Of a stretch of DNA of 64,000 nt, positions 20,896 to 32,090 are shown in pieces. The DNA is taken from NCBI GenBank assembly GCA_028023455.1, contig JAQFVV010006634.1:357159-421158 (forward strand). Reading direction: 5' to 3'. The notes under the pieces were generated by a model that did not search any database, was not told where the DNA came from, and worked only from the letters and a program-made list of their open reading frames with translations. The position numbers and the translations under genes were made by a program. Numbering within the stretch: the stretch's first letter is position 1; the number at the start of each line of letters is the position of its first letter. Source of the DNA: Epiperipatus broadwayi. Lineage: Eukaryota; Onychophora; Udeonychophora; Euonychophora; Peripatidae.

Positions 20896-22606
20896 ATCAT
20901 GAAAAATATCTATATTCATAAAATATTTATTATATATTACCAATACCTGTGCAAAAACGTAGTTATAATATACATTTTAATATTCCTTTCACTTTTATAT
21001 ACAATCTTTATATTGTATTTTATGTATAACATTATCAGTAGAAATAATAAATAGATTTATAAAAAAAATATTTTATAAAAATTTGTTAATAATGATTATT
21101 TTAGAGATATTTTATTTATGATTTATATCAAACATATCAATGTTTTCACTGTTCAACAATACATGCGTTTAAATTAATTATTTATTAAGAAAAAAATTAT
21201 TTATTTTCTACTTAATCATTAAACTGTGCAATATATTAAAATATGATAATAATAAATTGATTAATTGTAATCTCATTTATAATTGGTAAATAATGTACAC
21301 ATAATAATATAAATTTGTGGAATTTTTAATAATTATTAAGTAATAAATAATAATTATTATAAAATGTATTAATTACTATAAAAATGATTCCATTAAGTCT
21401 CACTTGTAAATTATTATTTAAAGAGTTAAATAATAACAAAGAATCAATTTTACAATGCATATTAAATTGAAAACAAACCAGTTATGATTAAAAATATAAT
21501 TAGTGACATGAGGTTTATGTCTTTATAAGGTTATACTTTGTATATTAGATTTAGGTTTTTTATTGAAATGAGTAAAATTCAAAATGAAAAATATTTATAA
21601 AATTATTGATTCAAGCATTAATAACATAAAATATTGAGAAAAACCAGAGGGAATCTAATGGATAAGTAATTAGAGGCATTGTATTAAATAATATGGAAAG
21701 TATGTTTGAGTGTTAATTGGAGAAAATTGAATATTGGAAGATATATATAATATAGCATATGCATTTTTAAATTAATATACATATATAATATCAGTCAAAA
21801 TAATTGTCAATAAATAAAACTTGGCTATTTTGAAAATTGTAGAATGAATATGTTTTGTTTTATAGATAATGTTAGAAATATATGCATAAATATGTAAATT
21901 TGTGGAAGGTAGTACATTTCTTTAGCTGCTGTATAAAGTTTAAAATCTTAAAGAATACTTATATCTAATTGTCTAATTGTTTAATAATCATCAAACAAAA
22001 TAATTTTTACTTTGCCCTAAGTTTTAAGAACTGGCCTTATGGATTTCGGCAATTATCTGACATTTCCTATTTAACAGGTTTTTTTTATCTTAAAAGGTAA
22101 TTCAAGTAAATGGGATATTGATATGGATTACAATGTGCATAATACTTTTTTATTGTTTAATTGTCTTTGGAATAAGATAGAAAATAAAAAAGTATAAAAA
22201 TAACTTATGAGTCAAAAGATATAATAGAGACTGGATTCATTAGAAGGGGCCTATTTAATTTTACTTAAGTTTGTTATACAATATTTGAATAATTTGTATA
22301 AAAGATGCCAAAATAGTTTATATGTTGGATAGATGAATGAAACAAGAATGGTTACAGGAGTAATATAAAGAAGAAAAGCTATGGATTAATAAAAATGGTT
22401 TAAAATTATAAAGACTTTTATAGTATAGTTAAATGAAATAATAATGTTTAGCATCACAATGATGAAAATGTTTGGATCATTTGTAAGCCATTTTATTTTA
22501 TACTTTATATATCTATATCTGTATAAAAATGCTAGTTCAGAAAACTAATCAAATTAAGTAAATCAACTATACCTTGACATGTAAGTATGTAAGCATTATA
22601 ATAATG
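20896..22606. other. AT-rich DNA, no feature seen
   Basis: Extremely AT-rich (the 20900-21400 stretch especially). No coding signal. Confidence 0.5.
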
Positions 22607-22968
22607 ATCATCAATAAGTTTGAAATTTATTGATTTAAGAGAGCCATTTTTGGTAATTTGAATGTTATTGGCTGTTTAATTCAATATGTATTTATTTTGC
22701 ATAAAACCACACCACTTTGAGTTTTTACTTTTTGTCATGCCTTTTTCCACAGATTATCTTAACAATTCCAGAGTCATAGTTATGTCCTTATTCCTTTTCA
22801 TAGTTTTAAAAGACCAATATGTTTGTTTAATCAGTCATAGTTTTCTTGTGTATTAATGCATGCTATGTTATCCTTTTTAAAATTGCCTTTGTTTTAACAA
22901 TGGCATTCAAATTAGGAGAAAGTGAGCCTATTAAATCCTTAACAATAAATTTCAAACTTATTGATGAC
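22607..22968. mobile_element. MITE-like TIR element
   Basis: atcaataagtttgaaattta at the left end has its exact reverse complement at 22943-22965. The imperfect inverted match continues inward for about 65 bp per side (aatttgaatg / cattcaaatt). About 230 bp between has no frame. Confidence 0.7.
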
Positions 22969-23034
22969 TATGTTCATGAAACACAATGAAAGTATACTCA
23001 ATTTATTTAATATGTTTTGTTTTATGTTACAATA

Positions 23035-23475
23035 TTTTTATAGATATAATAAATACCTCCACACTTCCCCATTCTTTTCAAATTCATATAAATAAAGATA
23101 TAATAAAAGACAAATGATCCCCAAGATGTATTTCGTGCTGAACCAGCATTCACCAGTTGGCCCAGGTCACTATCTCTCATATATATCTCTATTATATGCA
23201 AAGTATTTATCTAGAGTAAATTGTTACATTATCATTTACCATTGTCAAACTCCCTCCACACGCAACTTTGACGTCATCCATTTCAGATAAATACACTAAT
23301 GATTATTACTAATCATTTTCGAATCTAGAGATTATCTCTAGCACAGATATTAACTTTAAACCTCAGTTAAAGATTAATATATCTATTTTTTTTAATTTAC
23401 ACACACAGAGTTATTCGCCTTCCTCTGTCCCGTATGTAATATCTTTATAGATATAATAAACACCTCCAAAAGAAT
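23035..23475 (+). repeat. Composite repeat E, copy 1
   Basis: tttatagatataataaatac opens the element and a near-identical tagatataataaacacctcc closes it at about 23447-23467. In between come cacttccccattcttttcaa, a minus-oriented Rep-A core (caccagttggcccagg), then ccattgtcaaactccctcc, an 8-bp TGACGTCA-type palindrome near 23268, and ctagagattatctctag. The same order recurs at 28135-28735. Confidence 0.75.
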
Positions 23476-24916
23476 ATTTTATATTGTTAATAATGGTAGA
23501 GTATTAAATTAATACCTATGTGTGGTATATATATATATTGTAATGATATATAAATATGTCGTTACATTAATTTAAAATAAAAACTTAAAAGTTCGCAAAT
23601 AAAAGTGAAAAACTAAACGCTAAAATTAAAATGTTTGTTAAACATATATACATTTGCACAGATGCCAAACTTTAAAAATATTTTTAAAAAAAAAACAACA
23701 AATAAATAAGTATTTGAACGTACTTTTTTTATAAAAAAAAAAGTACAAGATTTAAAAATAAAAACAGGTATTAATTAATTCTTGTAATCTGTAAATGGAA
23801 ATGATTGTTTATAAATTGTTTGAAAAGCAAGCTAGCCTTGGGGTCTTGTATAATTAAAATGATCTGATGAAAGATAGATAAGAAAATAAAGAGAAATTAG
23901 CTTGACCAATGGAAGCACTAAGCCTTGGCTCGGACCCTAATGAAAGTGATGGATTAGTGACGTTTTGTTGATTGAATCCATGTGGATAATATAAAAAGGG
24001 AAATACAGTTTTTTTGGACAGTTCCAGTGTTTTGTGTTTGAGAGATGTGGTAGTACGCACATACCACACTCTCTATATAAAAAAAATGAAAAGATTGTGA
24101 TACCTTGAACCAGCTATTGCCATCTCCAGAACATTATCTTCCAATGGAGGTGTCGCAGAAATTAAAAGCAGAAACCTGGACTCTTCTACCGTGAGCTATG
24201 AACTTTACAAATTAACAACAACAAAAAAAAGTAATTAAGAACTTTCGTCATTGTTTTTTTTTTAAAGATTCAGCTAATTTAAATTTTAAAATGAACTCTT
24301 ATTTGATTTTCAAATTAATAATTGATTGTTTAAATTAATATAGTTAAGTTTTGCTAAAATCATTTCCATTTTATTATTTTTATTTGTAGTAATATTTATT
24401 GTAGAAATTATTAAATGCATTACATTTAAGTTGGATATAGACATTGCATAGATTCATTAGTGGTTGATTATGTTGTGGTTTTCACAATTGATTAGAACAT
24501 ATAAGTCAACAATGTCACTGTGGTGTCTTATGATGAACACCAAAGGGTCTCCTGTATTCCCTCAGCAATTGACGTTATCGATTGACTTTGTATTTTGATC
24601 GGTTGTGTTTAATTTGGAATGTTTTTGACCATGGAATCTGTGCAGCCGATCTATACTAGACATTATAAAACAAATTGTATAAAAATAATCTGTGCGAACA
24701 TATTTAAATGTTAAATTTAAGTCGGGCATGAATGGCTATATAGTTTTGTAAAGTTATATTAAGGGAGGGTAATCTTAGGTTGTTAATTTCGTAGTTGAAT
24801 TGGTTCAATGGATTGGATATATTTGTGTAATTGTAGATGTAGTATGAGATCCGCTACAGGAAGGATTATATATATACACCACACACCTTCTGTTTGCCTA
24901 TGGATGGGTTTGTAAG
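23476..24916. other. Mostly featureless; slightly less AT-rich patch at 23840-24220
   Basis: The patch at 23840-24220 includes a TATA-like ataatataaaaaggg near 23990, a small tgtggta/taccaca hairpin at 24045-24066 and ctcttctaccgtgagctatg near 24180. This could be a decayed promoter-bearing repeat such as a solo LTR, but no second copy or terminal structure was found. Confidence 0.3.
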
Positions 24917-25129
24917 ATGGCAAAGGACCGCAGTCCATTCCTATGGAGTTTTATGTTTATTGTTCTACTTGCCAACAGATGTAACATTCCTGTTGGTGGA
25001 GAGACAATGTCTTCTCTAATTCTACTTACTGATCAGATGTACATTCCTGACAGTATAGTATTTTGTGTTGTCATATTTTCATGCTACATTGAATACATAA
25101 ATGTATCAGATGGATTGGCGCCAGTTTGA
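24917..25129 (+). CDS. Weak candidate small ORF, 70 aa, signal-peptide-like start
   Basis: The ATG at 24917 sits in aagATGG, a favourable context. The product begins MAKDRSPFLWSFMFIVLLAN, a short charged start followed by a hydrophobic segment resembling a signal peptide or anchor. The rest holds three Cys and another hydrophobic stretch around residues 48-57. I recognise no family. No splice donor, promoter or polyadenylation signal was confirmed, and it lies in a repeat-rich desert, so chance is more likely than a gene. Confidence 0.15.
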   Translation: MAKDRSPFLWSFMFIVLLANRCNIPVGGETMSSLILLTDQMYIPDSIVFCVVIFSCYIEYINVSDGLAPV

Positions 25130-25599
25130 TTGCGAAATTTGTTGCCTAAGATTAAATCAGGGAAGAATATTTTCTTTTCAAATGCAGGTTTATGTAGTCT
25201 ATTCATACTTGACTCACTAAATAAATATTAAGCTCATGGTTGTAATTTACTTAAATGTAAAACTAAAGATTAATAGAAAAATCTAAAATGTTAAACTTAT
25301 TCCTCAAATTAGAATGATTTTATATGTGCGTAAATAAATATTTTTATGTGTTAATTTCTGGCAGTGGCTTTTATTCTTTTATATTTAAGATATAAAATTT
25401 ATATTTTATTATCTCTGCTACTCCACTGAGCTCGTGACTTGGGCTAACGATCTGAATATTTAAATAAAGTGGAATCTTAACAGTGCGTATCTGCCTACTC
25501 TATAAATTTTTCTAGGTTTAAATGCCTAGATGGCGCCCCGTAGAGCAGATATCATAGTTTGCGGTTAGATTTGATCTCCACTATCACTTCAATCATTAT

Positions 25600-25630
<31 letters not shown>

Positions 25631-26095
25631 CAAAACACAATTCAATTCATGTCTTTTCTTGAATAAATATATTAAACATAATTACTGAATATTTTATTAG
25701 GATATGAATAATTATTCATTTTTTGCATAGATATAGACTTTACTAAACTCAATTAATGATTAATATATCAACCAATAACTCGCAAAAATCTTACTTATTT
25801 ATCCTTATTTCTTTTTCTGCTCACATGCAGTATTTTCAATTTATAATTTAATTTACAAACTCATTACACTTTTTTAAAACATATTGATAAAAGAAATATG
25901 AAAAAAAAAGCAAATTCATTTATTTAATATGTAAAATTAAATTGAAATGAAGTCATAATGTCTTTCATATCATAAGTATAGAATGTTTTGTTTAAGCTTA
26001 ATTGTTAAAAGTGGCAATTTATCTTGATAAAATAAATATCTGTATGTGAATGGAAATATAAGATTTAACACTATGATCATCATCACTATTTTTAA
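25130..26095. other. AT-rich DNA with a short (TA)n(GA)n run
   Basis: Contains a TA then GA run at about 25598-25630. A slightly GC-richer patch at 25420-25560 (gcctagatggcgccccgtag) was examined; no RNA gene structure was found. Confidence 0.5.
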
Positions 26096-26099
26096 AATT

Positions 26100-27320
26100 T
26101 ATTGCTACATTGCAAAATGAAGTTTTTCCATGTTTAATTCAGCTTTGCTAATCTATGGACTCTCTTCTCAACATCATAACAGCAAATTTCTTTGTTTCTT
26201 CCATACAACCAGTTAAAGACTAGTCTATCGTTATTTCTTCTAGGAATATTTTATTCCAATTCAGTTTCAGTCTGTTAATTTATTCAATGATGTCAGGGTT
26301 ACCACATTCACTCATACTTCTGTCCATATTTTCTAGTTATTTCTAATAGAAGTCTTTCATACTTTGATTAGTAATCTCAAGTCTCTGTTTTATATATAAC
26401 AATTGATAAAATGTATTTATGAAAAACATTTTTTTAAACATATAGACATAATTTTATTTGACATTAATTAGCTTTATCAAACACACTTTAAGTTTAATTC
26501 TATTATTAATTTTCTTCATTATGTTTCCATTTATTAAAAATCAGACTTGAGTTCTTTTAATTTATAATTATCAATCTTAACTTTCTTTTATATTGTTATC
26601 AGTCTTTTTAGTATTCATATTTAGTCCTACTTTTTAAATTTCATCTGCAACACATTTCCTGAAGCTCTGAAGCATTATTATTCGAAAAATCTTTCCTGAA
26701 TTTTTAAAATATATATGAGTTGAATAAGATCTATGGATTTAATTTCCTATTTTAATGTACAAAATACATTTTTAACACTGCTGTTATACAGTTTGGATAT
26801 AGGAATCACATTGTTATACATCCTTATCAACTTATCATCACTAATCTTCTTAATGTCTTCATGGAATATAATCACTGCAATTTTAATTTGATAAATACTA
26901 TTTACAATATGATGGTATCCTGAGTCAATGTCTTGATGATTTGAAGTATTAATCATTTTAGGATTGCTTATAAAATGAAATACCTTTTTATAATCTATAA
27001 AAAGTAAAATAAAATGACAATTCATTAATTGATTCTTTTTATAACCTCTCTCAATAATTGATTCTGATCCACTGTTCTAAAACCACATCCTGAATTATAT
27101 ATTGATAATTTAAAGCATTAATTACTATGGGGTTTCTTAAACAACCTAATGCTTTGTTATAATCTATGATATAAAATAAAATGACATCATATTCATTGGT
27201 TCTATTTACAAGTCTCTCAATGCTTGGATATAATCCACTGGGATAAAAACACTTTAATTAAATCCAGTTTGTTTGAAATGTATGGATGGAGGTCAAATAT
27301 ACTTCTAATATTTCTAACAT
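26100..27320 (-). pseudogene. Degenerate RTE-like LINE reverse transcriptase
   Basis: Read on minus, a 92-codon open piece (27025-26747) contains LLFIDYKKVFHFI and INTSNHQDIDSGYHHIVNSI, matching the RT palm region in RTE-type elements, where FIDYKKAF-type motif A carries the first catalytic Asp. Its end NVFCTLK fits the sequence after the RQGD block. Further on, SELQEM (26653-26670) and VGLNMNTKKT (about 26600-26630) match the region after the active site. Where F-A-D-D is expected only RFFE and stops appear, and frameshifts abound. Upstream (27141-27170) IIDYNKALGC looks like a second, partial copy of motif A, implying an internal duplication. Long dead. Confidence 0.7.
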
Positions 27321-28134
27321 ATAGTTATTAAACACATTTTAACTTTCCGCTATAAAATTATTATAATAAAATAAACATTCAGTACCGTTATGCATATTGT
27401 AATTGTTAATCACATTTTAAAGAATAGATTCGAGCTATTCTTATTTTTAACAAGAATTATTATTATTTAAATAGAAATTTATTTTTATCATAAACTTCTC
27501 TGTGCAGTTTTATAACATAAAAAAAAAATTAAATAAAAATGGTTAGTTATTTTTTTTAAGTAGTCCAGATGCCAATCCAAGGATTACAAACCTGCATCTT
27601 TTTATTATAAAAAATCATAGTAGTTAAAGCATTTTTTCAAGTTGAGCGCAGTGACAAACTGACAAATGACAAATATATTTGTCAGATTAAAAGTTTTCAA
27701 GACATTGTTTACACAATAAAATGATTAATGGTAATAATAACTCGATTTATTATTTTAAACTCTTTATACTGATTGTGAATTTAAAAACATTAGTTAACTA
27801 ACATATGTTACATTAGTGTAATTAAAATTGAAAAATAACTATTAATAAGTATTTATAACTGCAAACATTTGATGTGTTGGTATTTATAACTGCAATTAAA
27901 AGAAACACTAATAGACTAATTCCAAGCACATAGTTGCATATATATATATAAGCGTAAATGAAAAAATTCGAAAGAGACAAAAATTATGATCATCCATTAT
28001 CAAGTGTTATTGCATGGATGTATTAATAGCTATAATCTAGTTATATCACATTAATGCAGAAATAAAGAACTTAAATCCAAATACATTTTTAACCAGTTAG
28101 TTATAATCTTTATATGAGCATTCACTCTACTATT
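27321..28134. other. AT-rich DNA, no feature seen
   Basis: Featureless apart from short simple repeats (a TA run near 27940). Confidence 0.5.
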
Positions 28135-28735
28135 ATTGTTACATTTTCATTTACCATTGTCAAACTCCCTCCTCTCACAACTTTGACGTCATCCATTTCA
28201 GTTAAATACTCTATTGATTATTACTAATCATTTTCGAAACTAGAGATTATCTCTAGCACAGATATAAACTTTAAGCCTCAGTTAAAGATTAATATATCTG
28301 ATATTTTTAAATTTACACGCACGGAGTTATTTACCTTTCTCTGTCCCGTATGTAATATCTTTATAGATATAATAAACATCTCACACTTGCCCATTCTTTT
28401 CAAATTCTTAACAGAGGTTTAAAGTTTATATCTGTGCTAAAGATAATCTCTAGTTTCTAAAATGTTTAGTAATCATTAATGTATTTATCTAAAATGGATG
28501 GCGTCAAAGTTGTGAGTGGAGGGAGTTTGACAATGGTAAATGAAAATGTAACATTTTACTCTAGATCAATACTTTGCATATAATATATATATATATATAT
28601 GAGAGATAGTGACCTGAGCCAACTGATGATTGCTGTTTTAGCACGAAATGCATATTGGAGGTTATTTATTTTTTATTATATCTTTATTTATATGAACTTG
28701 AAAAGAATGGGGAAGTGAGGAGGTGTTTATTATTT
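28135..28735. repeat. Composite repeat E, copy 2, inverted pair
   Basis: 28139-28400 repeats the 3' part of copy 1 in plus orientation (ccattgtcaaactccctcc, TGACGTCA, ctagagattatctctag, ataataaacatctc). It is followed by the element in minus orientation (28400-28735), ending with Rep-A in plus orientation and gaggaggtgtttattat. The two inverted parts pair over about 130 bp. Confidence 0.75.
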
Positions 28736-28889
28736 ATACTATCATCATTACTTTCTACCCACCATTTTGATTTACAATTGATTATTTCTAAATCTCAATG
28801 TACCTAATGCTTTTCATGAAAATAGGTAATTCTAAAGCACATTGTCTTGAGTTCAAATGAAAAGGTATGAATAATAAACAGTCTAATTA

Positions 28890-28990
28890 ATTGCACTGAT
28901 CCTGATTTCAAGCAAAACAATGCATAACTTTATTCAGCATTATGATTCTGGCAGTGTTTTGCTGAAAGATGGTTCAGGGCAATTTTGTGT
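28890..28990 (-). repeat. Fragment of the long fold-back family
   Basis: The stretch with cagcattatgattctggcag and ttgctgaaag is a diverged reverse complement of the end region of the 4370-5630 element around 4450-4490. Confidence 0.45.
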
Positions 28991-29508
28991 TTATTATATC
29001 GTTTTTTAAATCCGTACTTATATATTCTAAACTTCAAATCAATTAGTTACTATATCATGAAATAGTTATAATGCAGTTTTGCAATTTATTACACATTTAC
29101 ACATTATGGAAAATTATCCTGATGCAGAGATGAAAGATAACACAGTGCCATATCAATAATCCTAAAGAAAAATATATTGATGTTGACACACACAAATTTC
29201 AAATTTGTTATGTGTAAAACTGGTTTGAGAGTTAAAGAACTTAGTGACAAATGTAAACAAGAGCAGACTTACTACCCATTATTTATACTAGTATTAAATA
29301 ACTTTGCTGGAATAACATAATGCAATAGTTAATAATTTTATTTAACAAATAGTGATAATAAATATTGAAAAGAATGATAAATATTCTATAATACAAATAT
29401 CAGATATCCATATATTGACAATAAAATTCTACGGGTTATTTGAATTGTACTTCCAGGTATATAAATTGCAAGTGGTCTTAACTACTACACATATATCTAT
29501 GGGTATAC

Positions 29509-29510
<2 letters not shown>
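28991..29510. other. AT-rich DNA, no feature seen
   Basis: No coding, RNA or repeat signal was recognised. Confidence 0.5.
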
Positions 29511-29511
<1 letters not shown>

Positions 29512-29583
<72 letters not shown>

Positions 29584-29622
29584 TATATATATTTTGTATA
29601 TATATATATATATATATATACT
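29512..29622. repeat. Interrupted (TA)n microsatellite
   Basis: TA tract of about 110 bp, interrupted by accc at 29541-29544 and tttgt at 29594-29598. The overlapping Tyr/Ile-rich frames on both strands are artefacts of this tract. Confidence 0.95.
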
Positions 29623-29684
29623 GAAATACAAAAAATAATTCATACCCATGGAGTTTAAATGTAATATGGAGAACTTGAACATAA

Positions 29685-30190
29685 ACTTTCAAGTTCTCTT
29701 TAGTTATCCACTGTATCTCATACAATCCACCCACACATGAAAAGATAAATGACCTCCAATATATACATCATGCTGAACCATCACTCATCAGTTGATCAAG
29801 ATCATCATCTCCAACAGATATATGTAATCAGTGCTTGGTTTATAATAAAATACCATTTCTTCAAACTTTAATGGACAGACTTCAATCTACTCCATCCTCC
29901 AACTCTTCAGACATCCATACCAGTGAAAATTTGCTGGTGGAGTGCTCAAATACCTTGTTGATGCCAATATTATTGAAATGTCCATGTTGATTTTAAAGCA
30001 TATATATGTATTGGAGATGATGATCTGAACCAATGGGTGAGTGCTGATCTAGCTTGAAATACTTTATTGGAGATTATTTATCTTTTTCACATGTGTGTGG
30101 TCATATGTATCTGTTGTATGAGACTGAGTGAATAGCTAAAGGGAGCTTGAAAGACTGTGTTTAAATCCCCTATATTATATATATATATGT
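29685..30190. repeat. Diverged Rep-A inverted pair
   Basis: 29685-29990 carries Rep-A in minus orientation, including the 3' half (atggacagacttcaatctac, tccaactcttcagacatcc). 30000-30190 carries it in plus orientation, ending in tgtttaaatcccc, a B-box-like motif. This is the most diverged pair seen and helps define the family's full length. Confidence 0.7.
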
Positions 30191-30284
30191 TAATACGAAA
30201 TATTCTAATTATTCACAAGTCAATAAATATTAATTATTTTAATGTATAAATAATGAATGACGTTTTAGAATATATATATATGCG

Positions 30285-30425
30285 TTTCTCAACCCCTCTA
30301 CATATACTTGAAATACACGAATCAAGTTATATGAAAAGACAAATCTATCCCAAGATGAATTTCATGCTTAATCAGAAGCCATCCGTTGATCTAGATCATA
30401 ATCTCTTTCATATATCTTTATCATT
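30285..30425 (-). repeat. Rep-A solitary diverged copy
   Basis: Minus-oriented fragment recognised by aaaagacaaatctatcccaa, gatgaatttcatgcttaatc and ccgttgatctagatcataat. Confidence 0.6.
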
Positions 30426-31335
30426 AATTTAGTATTTATCAATATTATAGGGTTAAATTTTGACTTACAAGTGTCAAATTTATGGTAGACACAATTTTGA
30501 TACAAATAGTGTTTTTAATCTTAATATTAGTTTACCTTGAAAATTATTTTAACAATACCTTATATCTGCATGATTTGAAGTCTGGAGTTTGATTTGTTAT
30601 TTATTAACATAGGCAGTAAAAAAAACAAAATCTTACCACTCATAAATTATAATAAATGTTTTTAGAATAAATAATTATTACTGAACTGGTTTGAAGGTTT
30701 GCTTGAAAGTTTTTCTCTCTTTAATGTCTTTAATGGCAACATTATAAAACTTACTCAATTAGCATTTTATATCAAGAAAATTTTTTAAAGGAAACAAGCA
30801 AAAGTTACTTTCACATTTAATGATATAGAAAAATAAACTTTTTTTTAGTGTTTATTTAACTTTAAACATAGTTATTATTATTTATTTTTTGGGAAAAATT
30901 AATACTTTTATATTTTATGCTGTAGAAAAATGAACTTTTTTAAATGTTTATTTAACATTAACCTTAATTTTTTTTAAAAAAATTAATGTTTTAATAAAGA
31001 TATTTTGCAGGCCAATGAATTTCTTTTATCTGTGCTTAATATAGATATAATGGATTTATATATAAATAATAGTAGATTCCTCTTCATTAGAAATAATATT
31101 TCTGCACAGCATATTTACATTTTTGCCCATTGTCTTTGCTTTCAGACATGTACATCTATCATGAAACCTTTGAAAGTTTCCTAAAAAAATAGTTGTTGTT
31201 CTGTAACTGTAGCATGCAGTATTAACATTATCCTAAGTGATAATATCTTGAATTTATTTTAAAGAAGTAAATTTTAATTCTTTGTTGGTGTTAAAGTTAA
31301 AAAATAAGATCAAAATACTATACTATACCACTAAA
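30426..31335. other. AT-rich DNA, no feature seen
   Basis: No gene or repeat recognised. Confidence 0.5.
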
Positions 31336-31336
31336 C

Positions 31337-31630
31337 ATCACATGATCACTATCTCTTATACTAGCACATAATTGTTATTAAACAAGGCAAAACTCTCCAT
31401 ACAGTAGTGCCACCCTGTGCCAACCAGAGTAATCATTGGATACCAGAAGGCTGATACATAAAATCCCTATCTAGTGCCTACTCATCCACAAGCCAGACAC
31501 TAGTCTGAGGATATTGGATGAGTAGGCACTAGATAGGGATTTTATGCACAAGCCTTCTGGCATCCATTGATTACTCTTGTTGGCACAAGGTAGCACTATT
31601 GTATGGAGAGTTTTGCCTTTTTATATAATG
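31337..31630. mobile_element. Palindromic MITE family G, short form
   Basis: From ggcaaaactctccatacagt to atggagagttttgcc, arms of about 110 bp pair across a tiny loop near 31500. The inner part found in the 42-kb copy (the aggctcctca region) is missing here, so this is a deletion derivative. Sequence outside the hairpin (atctcttatactagcacata) is also shared with the 42-kb copy, so the element extends left to about 31337. Confidence 0.85.
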
Positions 31631-31777
31631 ATATACATTTTTTGTTTGTTTATAAAGTATTTTTTTTCATTATTTGTACACACTAATTGATTAATTATTA
31701 TGACAAAATGCACAGGTAAATTTTCAATTTTTTTATTTATGTTTTATTTTTAAAAATAGCAATTAATAACTGATAAA

Positions 31778-32090
31778 TGCACTTATATGCAACTGTAGAG
31801 AAACTTGCTATTTCTATAAATTAATTATGGCTTAGTGCTTTCAAGAACTTATAGCATTCTCATATTCATAGCAAGATGAACTATAATCATAATGGAGAGA
31901 TAAATATAATAGTATGTATTTGAAGAGATTTAAATTTATTTATTAATATTTAAATTAGAACAACCATTATTTGGAGAGAGGGAGGAATGAGTCTTGCTAT
32001 GAATATGAGAATGCCATAAGTTCTCAAAAGCACTATGCTGTAATTAATTTATAGAAATAACAAACTTTTCTATAGTTGCATATAAGTGCA
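31778..32090. mobile_element. TIR element, possibly related to the GIY-YIG remnants
   Basis: tgcacttatatgcaactgta at 31778 has its inverted match at the right end (32071-32090). Arms of about 105 bp include gtgctttcaagaactta and cattctcatattcatagc, resembling the gcactttcaagagacatgct and ctcatcttcatagct of the 56936-57331 element. No coding remnant is visible in the 110-bp centre. Confidence 0.75.

Noticed and set aside
23985-24070. TATA-like box followed by a small hairpin, considered as an LTR promoter
   Set aside because: No second copy, terminal dinucleotides or target duplication was found, so it is only mentioned within the region entry.
29352-29734. Tyr/Ile-rich frames on both strands
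   Set aside because: They are TA microsatellite translated on both strands.
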